Part shown: piece by piece, positions 20,001-27,500 of the stretch
Layout: each line of letters starts with the position of its first letter
How positions within the stretch are numbered: the first letter of the stretch is position 1
From: a virus
DNA: 54,421 bases
IMG/VR virus record: IMGVR_UViG_3300040808_003255
Coordinates: 1-54,421 of that record
Strand: one strand, 5' to 3'
The notes under the pieces: generated by a model
The model's database searches: none
What the model saw: only the letters and a program-made list of their open reading frames with translations
What the model was told of the DNA's origin: nothing
Translations under genes and position numbers: made by a program

Positions 20001-21863
20001 ATAATAATTTAAATTATCACTGTCAACAAACGCCGGAGCCCGCATATTTGTTACAGATTCAGAATATGTATTTGTTACATTAAATCTATTTGTCCCACCA
20101 GTCGTGATGGTAAATGTATCCGCTGCACTGAATCCAATATATGTATCTGTATCACCGTCATGAAAGATTTCACCGACCAATGAAATATCATTTATTCTAG
20201 AAGTTGTTGCAAAATCACCATAGAAGTTTAAATTGTCACTGTCATAATAGACAGGAGACCGCATTTCAGTATTAGCGGTTACAATATTTCCAGTTGCAGT
20301 TCCTGTTACATCAAGATTACCAAAGACATCAACTCCAGTATTGTTGACTGTCATTCTTGTTGAGCCGCCGGTATCAATATTAACTATATTACCCGCAGCA
20401 TCAAATGTAATTTTTGTATCAACATCGCCGTTATGAATTATTGAATCATCAACATAAAGATTTGGTGCGTATACGTCTACAGTAAAGTCTGCAGAATTAT
20501 TGTCTATGCCAAAACGCTCGACGCTGTTTGTTTGAAAACTAATGTCATCATTTGTAAATGATATCTTTGTACCTTCATCACCATTGTGTGATAAATCAGC
20601 ATCAATTCCTATGTTATTAAACACAGAACTGCTAGCAGGGTCTACGATATATGTATTATCGTCAAAGTCAATAAATCTCTTACCAATTACATCAGCTTGG
20701 GATGAAATATTTCCTACTGCACCTATCTCACCACCGGCAGAAATATCATCTCCCGCAATAACATCATCACCTGCAATTACATCAGAAGTAGCATTTACAT
20801 TTCTCCCGGCAATTACATCCTGGCCTGCTTCTACGTCTGTACCAGCAATAACTTTATTTGTAGCATTTACACCATCGGTATTTGTATTTGCACCTACGAT
20901 CCAGTTATCATACTGATCCGAATAAGCAGCATAATTAAGACCCGAATTGAGGAAACCAACATCTCCATTATTGGAGTAAATAATTCTATTTGAACCAGCA
21001 CCGTCTAAATAAATTTGAGCAGGACCACCATTATCACCTATGGTCAGATCCCCCAGGATGGTAATGTTACCATTTGCAGTATCGTCTACATCTGAACGTA
21101 AGAATTGTGCCGCTTCTAAGCCATCAACTGTATCAGCATCAAAACCATTACCGGAACCTTCGTCTGCAGTTGTAATGATACGACCAAGATCTGTTTCTGT
21201 GCCACTGATTAGTTTCCAATAATCACTACCCTCGTCCCATAAAATTTGTGGAGTTCCAAGGGTACCGCGCTCGATTTCAATACCAGCATTTTCTGTTGGT
21301 GAACTGCCTGTATAATCTGCATTAAGAGTGATAATATTATCTGAAAGGAGAATAGTTTCTGTATCGACATATGTGGTAGTACCTGATACAGTCAGGTTAC
21401 CAGTAATGATAAGGTTACCGTCGAATGTGTCATCTTCATCACTGCGAAGGAATTGGAGTGAATCAATCCCATCGAGTAAATCCGCATCAAGACCAGAACC
21501 GGTCCCATCATTATCTGCGTACCAAATTACGCTTCCGTTGACTGTGGGTCCTATTTTAAAATCGGGCCCGGTGGACGTAATTTCAAATTGTGTGGCATTA
21601 TTATATTGGAATTCTAACCCATCTGAACTAGGGTGAAAAATAATTCCATTATTCTGTTGTGAATTGTAGACACTAAAAATATCAGCACTTAAATTTTGAA
21701 TATTTAATGTTGTGGCTGAACCTTCAATGGAAAGAGTTCCATCAATATTTGTATTTCCAGTTACTTGAAGTATATCTGATGTGTTGTATGTGGTCGAGCC
21801 AATAACAACACTTTCTTGCGTCAGAAGACCATTTTTTACTATGAATTTCTTATCATTAGCCAT
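11025..21863 (-). CDS. Giant tail fibre with ~21 YYGDFAST-type repeats and S74 chaperone end
   Basis: A protein of about 3612 residues. An in-frame GTG lies 9 bases further upstream, but GGGGAG would be only one or two bases from it, whereas it lies 10 bases from the ATG at 21863, so I take the ATG. The N-terminal part has fibre motifs (GLDADLLDG, FLRSD). Then about 21 copies of a ~30-residue unit with core (F/Y)YDxxDxxYYGDFASTSRMN are spaced irregularly by beta-rich modules. The C-terminus (from about residue 3497) is a peptidase S74 domain: FSDERHKENI, MGVIAQE, YDKLVGVLIEA, then a coiled coil. S74 domains fold trimeric fibres and cut themselves off before the conserved Ser. Host-recognition fibre is the likely role. 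Confidence 0.85.
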   Translation of the reverse strand: MANDKKFIVKNGLLTQESVVIGSTTYNTSDILQVTGNTNIDGTLSIEGSATTLNIQNLSADIFSVYNSQQNNGIIFHPSSDGLEFQYNNATQFEITSTGPDFKIGPTVNGSVIWYADNDGTGSGLDADLLDGIDSLQFLRSDEDDTFDGNLIITGNLTVSGTTTYVDTETILLSDNIITLNADYTGSSPTENAGIEIERGTLGTPQILWDEGSDYWKLISGTETDLGRIITTADEGSGNGFDADTVDGLEAAQFLRSDVDDTANGNITILGDLTIGDNGGPAQIYLDGAGSNRIIYSNNGDVGFLNSGLNYAAYSDQYDNWIVGANTNTDGVNATNKVIAGTDVEAGQDVIAGRNVNATSDVIAGDDVIAGDDISAGGEIGAVGNISSQADVIGKRFIDFDDNTYIVDPASSSVFNNIGIDADLSHNGDEGTKISFTNDDISFQTNSVERFGIDNNSADFTVDVYAPNLYVDDSIIHNGDVDTKITFDAAGNIVNIDTGGSTRMTVNNTGVDVFGNLDVTGTATGNIVTANTEMRSPVYYDSDNLNFYGDFATTSRINDISLVGEIFHDGDTDTYIGFSAADTFTITTGGTNRFNVTNTYSESVTNMRAPAFVDSDNLNYYGDFSSTSVMSSIVIDDWILHNNNQTTYFGFSADNTYKLFTDNTERLSIDTDSADFSVDVYAPKFYDSDDDTYFLDPAGTSELNAANFAGTVTGVDITLSDDITANNGIFNGDISADDGTFTGDITAVGGTFSGDVSALNMYAGVYYDNDDATYYGDFASSSRMRRINLVDKIRRDSNIDTYIHFPATDEFEVFTNNNKRFRVTNGFSEFTNELRAPKFTDYDNNSYYLNPADTTTSLTAAGKGLFGTITDASRWADTTGNGGLAIAPHGSIGAGQNTTFAMSGSNGGYSLMYLNRIDLGQNPFNDSNRYISLYTDGTQTFTVRGAANGNVYNVSDTDGDVYWYSGGGSARAAILNGGDVIVNGDSVTYTDGGDNTALTTTPSNPKLHVSGSIYLNGNDDGIIFGRGTASFLKDEELAFGWGSGWYMEDANYLRVRNNVDVYSTGDAIFDIFKDSDDQTFYMDFTAGGKLKGNFEVAATSTGTSYSTAAIELRESNYTGTAAATPPHLAFHWGGVVASQLSIESTGRIVARNNPGNAYEHFGANNIYGNSFIDISNNDYSWTPETSNAWRLTTPSGYVDIGPMNTNYSHFQTDRAKFYFNRFTEFDGGGIGAYSANDYAYFPIYYDYDDNNFYGNFSGTSVMARITMPQNPVGTSYTTTSTQPTYYIGQQTGDNDGWKIYGESPSGTDTGALILQSEDDFDGNESIRMRFKKTTSPYNTRDNLIAYVDHVYTPTEFRAPKFVDSNDVNYYGDFAGTSLTNIMRAQKFEVDSSTYFIDGITGDYGSIRVGGTTNSWAGYAINDDWVFMSSGPSEAGIYNDTDNKWAMYLTRNAGTDLYFNGTKQAETENGYFLATNQMRAPIYYAPSSTSYWLDLDVANADRALRVPGYIQRAGFATSGDGSNNIFLDAQDYSHWVWRTATNWGIFWAGNDNPAYSHFSTSNPNELVFVGSGNLRASIDLDNGNAYFQGTLSAGSFAINGGNEDLGLLKHYGTGLADDTLFDGSEYWDRRVVNVLQGSETNNIQTGDYSKSSDSPTASSYVVRTSAYRQFYSDYIAVEPGEEIYGEMAIRYVSGSGGLFYYGIERFDKDKKPIAGNTGTTYFVASAVNYTSTGWNTYRGFTTIPTTHTPYNGSDGGGCRFVRIRILMNYNSAGALREFGPPILKRSNVQGRIRSDDIFVTGDLDVSGNADAPVFRDRDNTGFYGDFAGTSVMNQVNVSKIVDRDNNAYIWDGNADLSMRVYGEIANSNYSVGNMQPGALNIGRTDTNYDFSAGTWASDIRAGLMANFSETWEFVGHDSGDAVKSFLFYDGTDDLYIGRNIGWSTTRVTTPGNIYSPIFYDNDDPNYYGNFASESRMQRIQLVPTAGYNSSGGQPARIQLGDETNKTNGLLSESRRPDLTLRGQYPQINLVSSRINNSTHGPTLRFMGYDSANASTGNFKHWVIGTSGTNSTRLSFGYSPNNTNPHYGIGRGWSSGNNEAMFWLQNDRHVYAENTIYANRFTDRSSTSYWTEPGDRSYLNTLTLGGFDQNNPQQGQWYSRTPYSWNGSALSYYYIRVATLSSATSIGAIEYYCKRDSNYPGAVKGTVHMATYASSGMSIQHDLESSNGQISPEVYIDNARNVYLRFSGAAWNSFARWRWIYRNGQTIQNDQGSTSAPANSRLIIPGKSQRMTFNNAASITHDYDSPNIANRYDAHNSVRAPIFYDSNDPNYYGNFASTSRMNAINVNTTTHVAGGIANFQTSSGSTRGYIQATETNDAHLIIATSGGEDISFRDGGVGGQWNMIVRGNGQTLINDRIDSPIFYDRNDPAYYADPAGFSNMGTGIRATEFYARNWFRNDNSGEGLYNQATAMHWYSDTNQRFRLYSTQATSQILFTTTGNSARGYIRADNSNNIGFRNSADSQWALRTNGGTTEIYGNAYADRYYDRNNPAYYGDFASTTLMNYARINNVYDGQTRRFAMPNGGTYTTSASTVNGVLTIYLPTSRYSGNTMLHFDVNVYEYNFGRMSTFRVGGYAYSSGRWTNVSVTQLTDSDYGRVNFRFGTDGSRHIVCIGEYKGWQYPQVSVTNVHTGYSSFSTDWGNGWTVGFRGNGDYGTVRQTRTASMALTTNNASNYNTSMYATIYYDYNNPAYYGDFASTSRMNTIIANVYSLDNGWDIYDDDADTMSIRSNDSDHGEIIFRDSNSTNCGRIYFDEDSHWGFKSPDDDWQIYLERNARTILYYNGGQQARTQNGYFEANNDMRAPIFRDTDDSNWYFNPVSINSTRFKGVNNVTMAYMALPGHTRDSGEYYRARPRITSDTNYWSGAMGWGKQDMTTVVADWGSGFIDSWSNPGNQPSGTSHWVGVQAYHYSNGTNRYGWQMVGGPITNLRFRSTWGNTFRAWRTIPVLDENSSNGGSMYAGRYYDTNDPAFYADPASTSIMNTITADRFNMKDQGDYITFYGNDNTNHSITSRNAAGDASDDIRINSYNNVFINIDSNNNNDENSGLYLGQHGAGSSDIANQWRFQARANGNVYASQSFRAPLFYDTDDDTYYMNMAGNSNINTMDFNRLDGPSNSTRDKIRVYDSSDFAIGMQSGITYGGLNDWAMTFQFNDEDDRGFWWGDTGHNTAQGAMSLTTQGRLVVADTFKVGGGTGDTGTASYDLHVVGNGYADGSFRSPIFYDHNNDGYYGNFASTSRMNVIEANVYDSPYNGSNSGGSYDRSDWPYGWGFQENGAWSSPYPDLVLQYHTGITMAAYGGYGGIRIERDYNNNTLNWTFNNNTSGYTYKAAWQLTNTSGYYSSTNGWHIYPNSSTSYGSMNLLGNRNNYYGFAMSQVSNDIHWMFRSTDGGYGGLYYQGLGRWAWFYNPNNTCLGIGSSTTSSTYELYVSGDIYATGDIVAFSDERHKENIVTIDNALDKVLNLRGVYYNWKWQPEDKEHRRHMGVIAQETAKVVPEVITYDDENDRYGVAYDKLVGVLIEATKDQQDLINKQEQKLDNQQKEIDKLKEMVYKLMESK
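11980..20690 (-). repeat. ~21 coding repeats of the YYxDFAxTSxM type
   Basis: Inside the giant fibre the unit (R/Y)APxFYDxxDPxYYGDFASTSRMNxI recurs. Good copies are NPAYYGDFASTSRMNTI, DPNYYGNFASTSRMNAI and NDGYYGNFASTSRMNVI; variants end YYLDPAGTS or YADPASTSIMN. Intervals between copies range from about 50 to 300 residues and hold different beta-rich modules. The same unit occurs twice in the 1471-residue fibre (for example NPNYYMDPHSESRVN), which points to shared, exchangeable modules. Confidence 0.75.
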
Positions 21864-21911
21864 TCGGTTCACTCTCCCCAGTTAGGCTTTAATTAACCAA
21901 TTATTTTAGTT

Positions 21912-21919
21912 TATTTATT
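21912..21919 (-). promoter_or_regulatory. Putative late promoter (AATAAATA) for the giant fibre
   Basis: AATAAATA on the minus strand lies about 50 bases before the giant fibre's ATG, just outside the upstream gene's stop codon. It matches the NATAAATA consensus; the flanks are AT-rich, so chance is possible. Confidence 0.4.
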
Positions 21920-21920
21920 A

Positions 21921-24503
21921 TTATTCAACAAGGCGAGCAAAAATCTTATATGTCGTGGGCGTTGCAGATGCATTTACTGCTACTACATTTACATTGCCAG
22001 AACCCAATCCAACATCGAACGACGCCAGATCATTTGCGGTGGTTGAAATATTACCAAATTCCGTTGCGTATGCTGTAGTCCCATCATGAACTATAAGCAT
22101 TTTAGATATCTGAGTACCTAAACTTGTTGTGGCGGTGATGGTCAATTCTCCGGATGAATAATCCGAGCCGGTCCATTGTAAAATTAGAGCAGGAAAGACG
22201 GATGATGAACTTGCAGTTAATGTAATAAGTCTTGCATAGTCCTGAATAATATCTGCCTGGACTTCAAGATCACCAGTCATTGTATCGCCGGTTACATTTA
22301 CATATCTGGCATCTGCGGTTGCTTGATCTAAATAATTTCTAATACCTTTGGTGACAGAAACGACATGCCCGAAGTCATCAAAGGATACTGATTCAATAAA
22401 TTCTGGTGCCAAGGAAGTATTTGCAAACACAACATTTGCTTGTGATGAAGTATCAGCATGACTTATGGTTCTGCTTGCACTTAAATCACCACCACCAGTG
22501 AGACCATTTGCCCCAGTAATGGTAATTGTTTGGAAGGCAAACCGACCATCACTTTCCGTTTCTGTATAATACCTATTGTCTAATTGACCATTGTCAAGTT
22601 CTGTTTCCGTGTAATAACGAGTATCAAGATCAATAGACGACACACCGACAACGTGGCCAAATGTATCAAAATTAATATCCTGTAAAACACTACCATCTGC
22701 ATTATCAACATTTGCTTGAGCAGAAACATCTTCATGGTTAATGGTAATTACTTGATTTGTAAACTGGTTGGTAGTAAATGTGCCGCCACCAATGAGTGCG
22801 TCACCTGCGACAATTTGAATGCTGCCGTCACCAATTTGAGATGCAGCGCTATTTGCTGCCTGTGATAAAATTTCTGATGCATGTAGGCCATCCAACAAAT
22901 CAGCATCAAGTCCTGACCCAGTACCGTCTACAGTTTTAATTTGATTTAAAACAAAAGTAGCATCTGGAACATTCGTGAAATTTGAATATTCAAGATAATA
23001 GTCACCGTTGGCACCATCCAACAAATCAGCATTCAATCCAGAACCTGGACCATCTACCGTTTTAAGTGCATTTAAAATTTCAGTAGCAGTTTGATCCGCA
23101 GTTGCGCCATCTTCAATTAAATCAAGTTTGGCACCATCAACCGAAATGTCTCTACCGTCTACATCGCCGGTGACTATAATATCACCATTAACTGTTAGGT
23201 TTGTAAAATTATCTACATTTACAAATCGTACTGTTCCATCACCAGTTTCAAGTCGTAATGTATTATTTGCAGTTTCCCATGTAAAACTTTCCACACCGGC
23301 AACAGCAGTATTTGATAATAGCGTTACACGACCATCTTCATCAACTGTTATAATAGGAATCTGTGATGCAGAACCATATGTCCCGGCGATTACACCAGTA
23401 TTTGCAAGCTCAGTGGTGATATCAATAACACCATTATTTGAAACCGCAGATCCTGTAACTTTACCAGAAAGATTAACAGTGGTTGTTGCCGATGCAAGCC
23501 CATCAAGTATAATACCGTCAGCAGCAATATCTCTACCATCAACTGTTCCAGTGACTGTAATATCACCATTTACAGTGAGGTTTGTGAACTCATCTATTGG
23601 TGTTTTAAATACACCACCATCTGCTGTCTGAATTACAAAAGTATTATTAGCGACATACCAATTTGTAGCTGATACCCCAGCAACCGATGTAGTATTTGCA
23701 ACTGTAATTCTACCATCTTCATCAATCGTAAGAATAGGAACAAGAGATGCAGATCCATAGGTCCCAGCAGTCACGCCAGTATTTGCAAGCTCAGTGGTTA
23801 ATGTCATTACGCCTGTATTAGAGAATGCATTACCAGTGACCTTACCATTAAGTGTAAGATCTAAAGTGGCCGGTGGTACGTTTGTAAAATTATTATAATC
23901 TAAATAATATTCACCAGATTGACCGTCTAAAAGATCTGAATCCAATCCTGAATTAGCACCATCAACAGTCTTAATTAAATTTAAAATGTCTTGTGGGTCA
24001 GCAGAAAATTCTACGATTGATTCTGTTACAGTCCCTGATGAAACAGTAATAGTTCCAACCATACCAGAATGAACGGAACATTGATAATAATAGGTCCCTA
24101 CCTGATCTGGATTTGGAATCCATACAACATCTGATCCACCTTGAGCACCCTGTCCAATGGCATTAAAAATCTGATCATCAGTTCCTGTGCCAGCGACAGT
24201 TTTTAAATATAAAGGATGGCCAGATGCGTTATTAGTAATAGTGAGAGTATCACCAGCCTGAATGGAAATATTCCCATCAAGGCTTACAATAGGGCCTGTT
24301 CTATCAGTACCCTGTACGATCCAATCTGAACCACCTGAATTTAAAAATGAAACCGCAAAACTAGATGTGTTTGCAAATTCTGCTTTTTTAATGAAAAGTT
24401 TGCCGTCAGCAGTATTAAGAGCGGCTTCACCAAACTCTAATTGCCCAGTCGTGGGGACACGGCCGGGTGTATTAGTCTGTCTGAGTTTGATAAGCGTTGT
24501 CAT
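21921..24503 (-). CDS. Tail fibre protein with N-terminal cupredoxin domain
   Basis: An 860-residue modular fibre. Residues 1-45 hold TGQLEFGEAALNTADGKLFI, an N-terminal fibre module also present in the 547-residue protein. Residues ~58-155 form a cupredoxin with a complete type-1 copper set: H96 (SGHPLYLK), then C142, H145 and M148 (CSVHSGM). After this come two copies of a NTGVTAGTYGSAS...DEDGRIT fibre repeat, GLDSDLLDG motifs, and LQDINFDTFGHVVGVSSIDL modules. The C-terminal ~110 residues (from about SSSVFPALILQW) are a beta-rich domain without an S74 end, possibly the receptor-binding tip. It is likely a virion fibre or decoration; whether it binds copper is untested. Confidence 0.8.
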   Translation of the reverse strand: MTTLIKLRQTNTPGRVPTTGQLEFGEAALNTADGKLFIKKAEFANTSSFAVSFLNSGGSDWIVQGTDRTGPIVSLDGNISIQAGDTLTITNNASGHPLYLKTVAGTGTDDQIFNAIGQGAQGGSDVVWIPNPDQVGTYYYQCSVHSGMVGTITVSSGTVTESIVEFSADPQDILNLIKTVDGANSGLDSDLLDGQSGEYYLDYNNFTNVPPATLDLTLNGKVTGNAFSNTGVMTLTTELANTGVTAGTYGSASLVPILTIDEDGRITVANTTSVAGVSATNWYVANNTFVIQTADGGVFKTPIDEFTNLTVNGDITVTGTVDGRDIAADGIILDGLASATTTVNLSGKVTGSAVSNNGVIDITTELANTGVIAGTYGSASQIPIITVDEDGRVTLLSNTAVAGVESFTWETANNTLRLETGDGTVRFVNVDNFTNLTVNGDIIVTGDVDGRDISVDGAKLDLIEDGATADQTATEILNALKTVDGPGSGLNADLLDGANGDYYLEYSNFTNVPDATFVLNQIKTVDGTGSGLDADLLDGLHASEILSQAANSAASQIGDGSIQIVAGDALIGGGTFTTNQFTNQVITINHEDVSAQANVDNADGSVLQDINFDTFGHVVGVSSIDLDTRYYTETELDNGQLDNRYYTETESDGRFAFQTITITGANGLTGGGDLSASRTISHADTSSQANVVFANTSLAPEFIESVSFDDFGHVVSVTKGIRNYLDQATADARYVNVTGDTMTGDLEVQADIIQDYARLITLTASSSSVFPALILQWTGSDYSSGELTITATTSLGTQISKMLIVHDGTTAYATEFGNISTTANDLASFDVGLGSGNVNVVAVNASATPTTYKIFARLVE
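24038..24335 (-). other. Cupredoxin domain with type-1 Cu ligands, copy in 860-residue fibre
   Basis: The ligand pattern is His (codon 24216-24218), then Cys 46 residues later (24078-24080), His at Cys+3 and Met at Cys+6: the C-x2-H-x2-M spacing known from amicyanin. YYYQC before the Cys is typical of the cupredoxin strand preceding the ligand loop. Confidence 0.7.
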
Positions 24504-24543
24504 ATGTTTTTATTCTTTCTATTAAACCACATATTATTTAGGT

Positions 24544-27500
24544 TTAAAAAGCACCACCGTTAATTTGAGAAACTGTCACCACACCTGCGCTCACATTAAA
24601 GTTAGCGGCAGAAAATGCGGCGGCACCAATATTTGTTGTACTTGCTAATTCTGCAGAAATTGTTATTTCATTATTAGCATGACTTGTGTCAATCCCTTCA
24701 CCACCAACGAGTGTTAGAGTTTCACCTAATCTAACTTCATCAGCAACTCCAGCATCAGATCCAAAGTTAATAAAAGGATTTGTTACTCTAAATTCGGTTC
24801 CGGTAATGCTTAAACCATAACCTGCAGTATATGTTCCGGCACCTGAGAACTGATACCAATTAATATCATCACTATTAAGTGTAAAGAGTTCAGCATCGTC
24901 TACCTGTGCTACCCAACCTGTTCCATTATTAACCGTGCCGTCAGTTACAAATACAAACGATCCAGGAATTTCATCACTCTCGTTGAAGTACTCACCTCTG
25001 GTTAATATCCAAGGCCTTGCAGGATCTACTGCATTACCGTCCTGAGTAAGAACATATGCACCATTTTGAATCGGATCTGTTTGATCCTTTACAAGTACCC
25101 GGTCACCAATTTCCCAATTAGTTACACCGTCCAATGCAAAAGGTGTATTGGTTGGGCCAGTTATTGTTCTTAAATCACCATCAAAAGTACCACCTAAATC
25201 AGTAGTCGTTGCCGCCAGAGCAGATGGTATTACGCGTAAACCTTGAGCAGTAGCATCAACATAGGCCTTGTTTGCAGCATCAGTACCTGCTACAGGTGAT
25301 AAAAGATTTGAAATAAGACTTGAATTAACATCCACTACATTGGAAGCTGGATTTAAACTTAAATCGCTTTCACCAACCGTGGCAATTTCATTAGTCGTAA
25401 GTGTTAAATTACTATTAACTTGCACACTAGTGCCAGCATCAATAGTTGTTCCTACAGTTAAACTATTATCTATTTCTAGTTCATTTAGAAGTGAATCAGT
25501 TCCAGCAGGGTGTAGGAAATATGAAATATCATCAATGTCAACAAAACGTTTTGCTTCCACATCACCATCCGGAACAACCCAATTACTGGTTGCACGTTCT
25601 GCATATGCTGTGTAGTTAAACGAGTTATTAAGGAACCCAACCCTACCGCCGGCAGCATACATTGTTGATACAGTACCTGAGCCATCTGTAAACGATAGCT
25701 GAGTGGTTGACCCACCGTAACCGAAATGCATTCTATTAACTCTGGATTCACTATGCGGATCCATGTAATAGTTTGGATTATTTGAATCAATGAATCTAGG
25801 TGCTGAAATATTACCTGTTAAAACACCACCAGCTAATGAAAGATATCTTGCATCTAGGTTTATTGCTGCTGCGGTCTGAACATGGCCGTAATCATCAAAT
25901 GTTAAATTTTGGATCACGGTCCCATTTACAAAACCCGTATCACCCATTACAGATGTATCACCGTGCATAATCGTGGCGGTAGAGCCTACACCTTGACTAT
26001 GAAATACCACAATTGAACCGTTAGCTTCACCCTGTACATCATTTACAAAGTTAAAATTAGCGGTTAATGGAATTGTTACGTCGGAAACACTGAGTACGGT
26101 ATTTGATCCTACCATATCTCCAGTTACATTAATTACAAAATCATCAATAGTTGAATTGATAACACCGTTGGCGGATGCATCTTCATATGTATATGAAATA
26201 CCCTGATGAGTACCAAATCTGAACTGAGAGGCTGTAATATCTTGTGAAGCTTCTTCAAATTCCACAATCGCATTTGATTGTAATACAAATGGGACCTCAG
26301 TAGCATCAATGATTCTACCAAAACCATCTACTGTAAATCTAGGTGTATAGCCATCATTACCATATCTACCGGAGGAAACACCAGACGGTGCCAGTTGGAT
26401 TAGGAGTGCGTTATTTACAAATTCTGCATTAAGCCCAAGACCAATCTGAAATGTTGGATCATTTTCCAATAGGGTCATATTATAAGTATTGGATCCTTCC
26501 AGAATATCTAATGTTCTGGTAAAGTCACCATTTTCCAAATAGTCAAATGTTACAACATCGGTATTAGATGTAGGATTAGCAACATTGGTGATCTTTGTTC
26601 CTGATGCATTAACCGCACCATTTGCTTCCAAAAATAAATCTGCATTAGACGTTATTTTTGTGTTGACATTTAGCTCACCGGTGTTATAATTAATTATGAC
26701 CTTATTTAAACCATTACCAAATCGTACATCACCTGATGAATCAATCCGTGCTCTTTGTACACCAGCGGTAAAGAAATCCAATTGATCGTTGTCGGCATTG
26801 GGACTTGATTCTGCAACAATCTTTGTATCTTGATCTACATCAATGACGGACCCTGCAAGGCCGGCCCAAATATTTCCATCATACCCTTCAAATCTACTGT
26901 CAGTAGTATTATATCGGATCATGCCTGTTTCGGCTGAAGGTCTATCACCAACTGCACCAACAGGAAGTTTTAATGCACCAATAGTACCAATGGAAACAAC
27001 TTCGGAATCACTCTTAATCTCAGGTGTAAAGATTCTATTCCATTGTTTACCGATTGCACCAAGATTATAAGTTAAATCAGCATTAGGAACTAGATTACTT
27101 GTAAAGTCGGCAACGACTTCGATTGTATCAACATTGGCATCACCAATTGTAATATTTCCACCGAGGGTAAGATTACCAGTAATGTCGGTGTCGCCGTCAA
27201 CTGTAAGTGTAGATCCATCAAACCGCAATGTGTTGCTATCTATAAGTGATCCACCAGAACCAACAAAGATAACTCTATTTTCTGTTAGGTTTCCAGCTGA
27301 AAGTCCTGAGCCTCCAATGCCTCCACCGATTGAAAGAGTACCACCAATATTTGTATCACCGGTAGCCCAATCAATTGTAAACTTATTTAAGCCATCACCA
27401 AATTTAAAATCACCGTCTGCATCTAATCTTAATGTTTGATTTCCAGAGTTGAAAAAATCTAATTGGTCGTTATCAGTACCAGCACCACTTTCAGCAATAA

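Noticed and set aside
21864-21872. GTG start three codons upstream for the giant fibre
   Set aside because: It would lie only one or two bases from the GGGGAG ribosome site; the ATG at 21863 has normal spacing.
24504-24543. CCTAAATA as a promoter before the 860-residue fibre
   Set aside because: It differs from the late consensus at two positions, and the gap is short and AT-rich.
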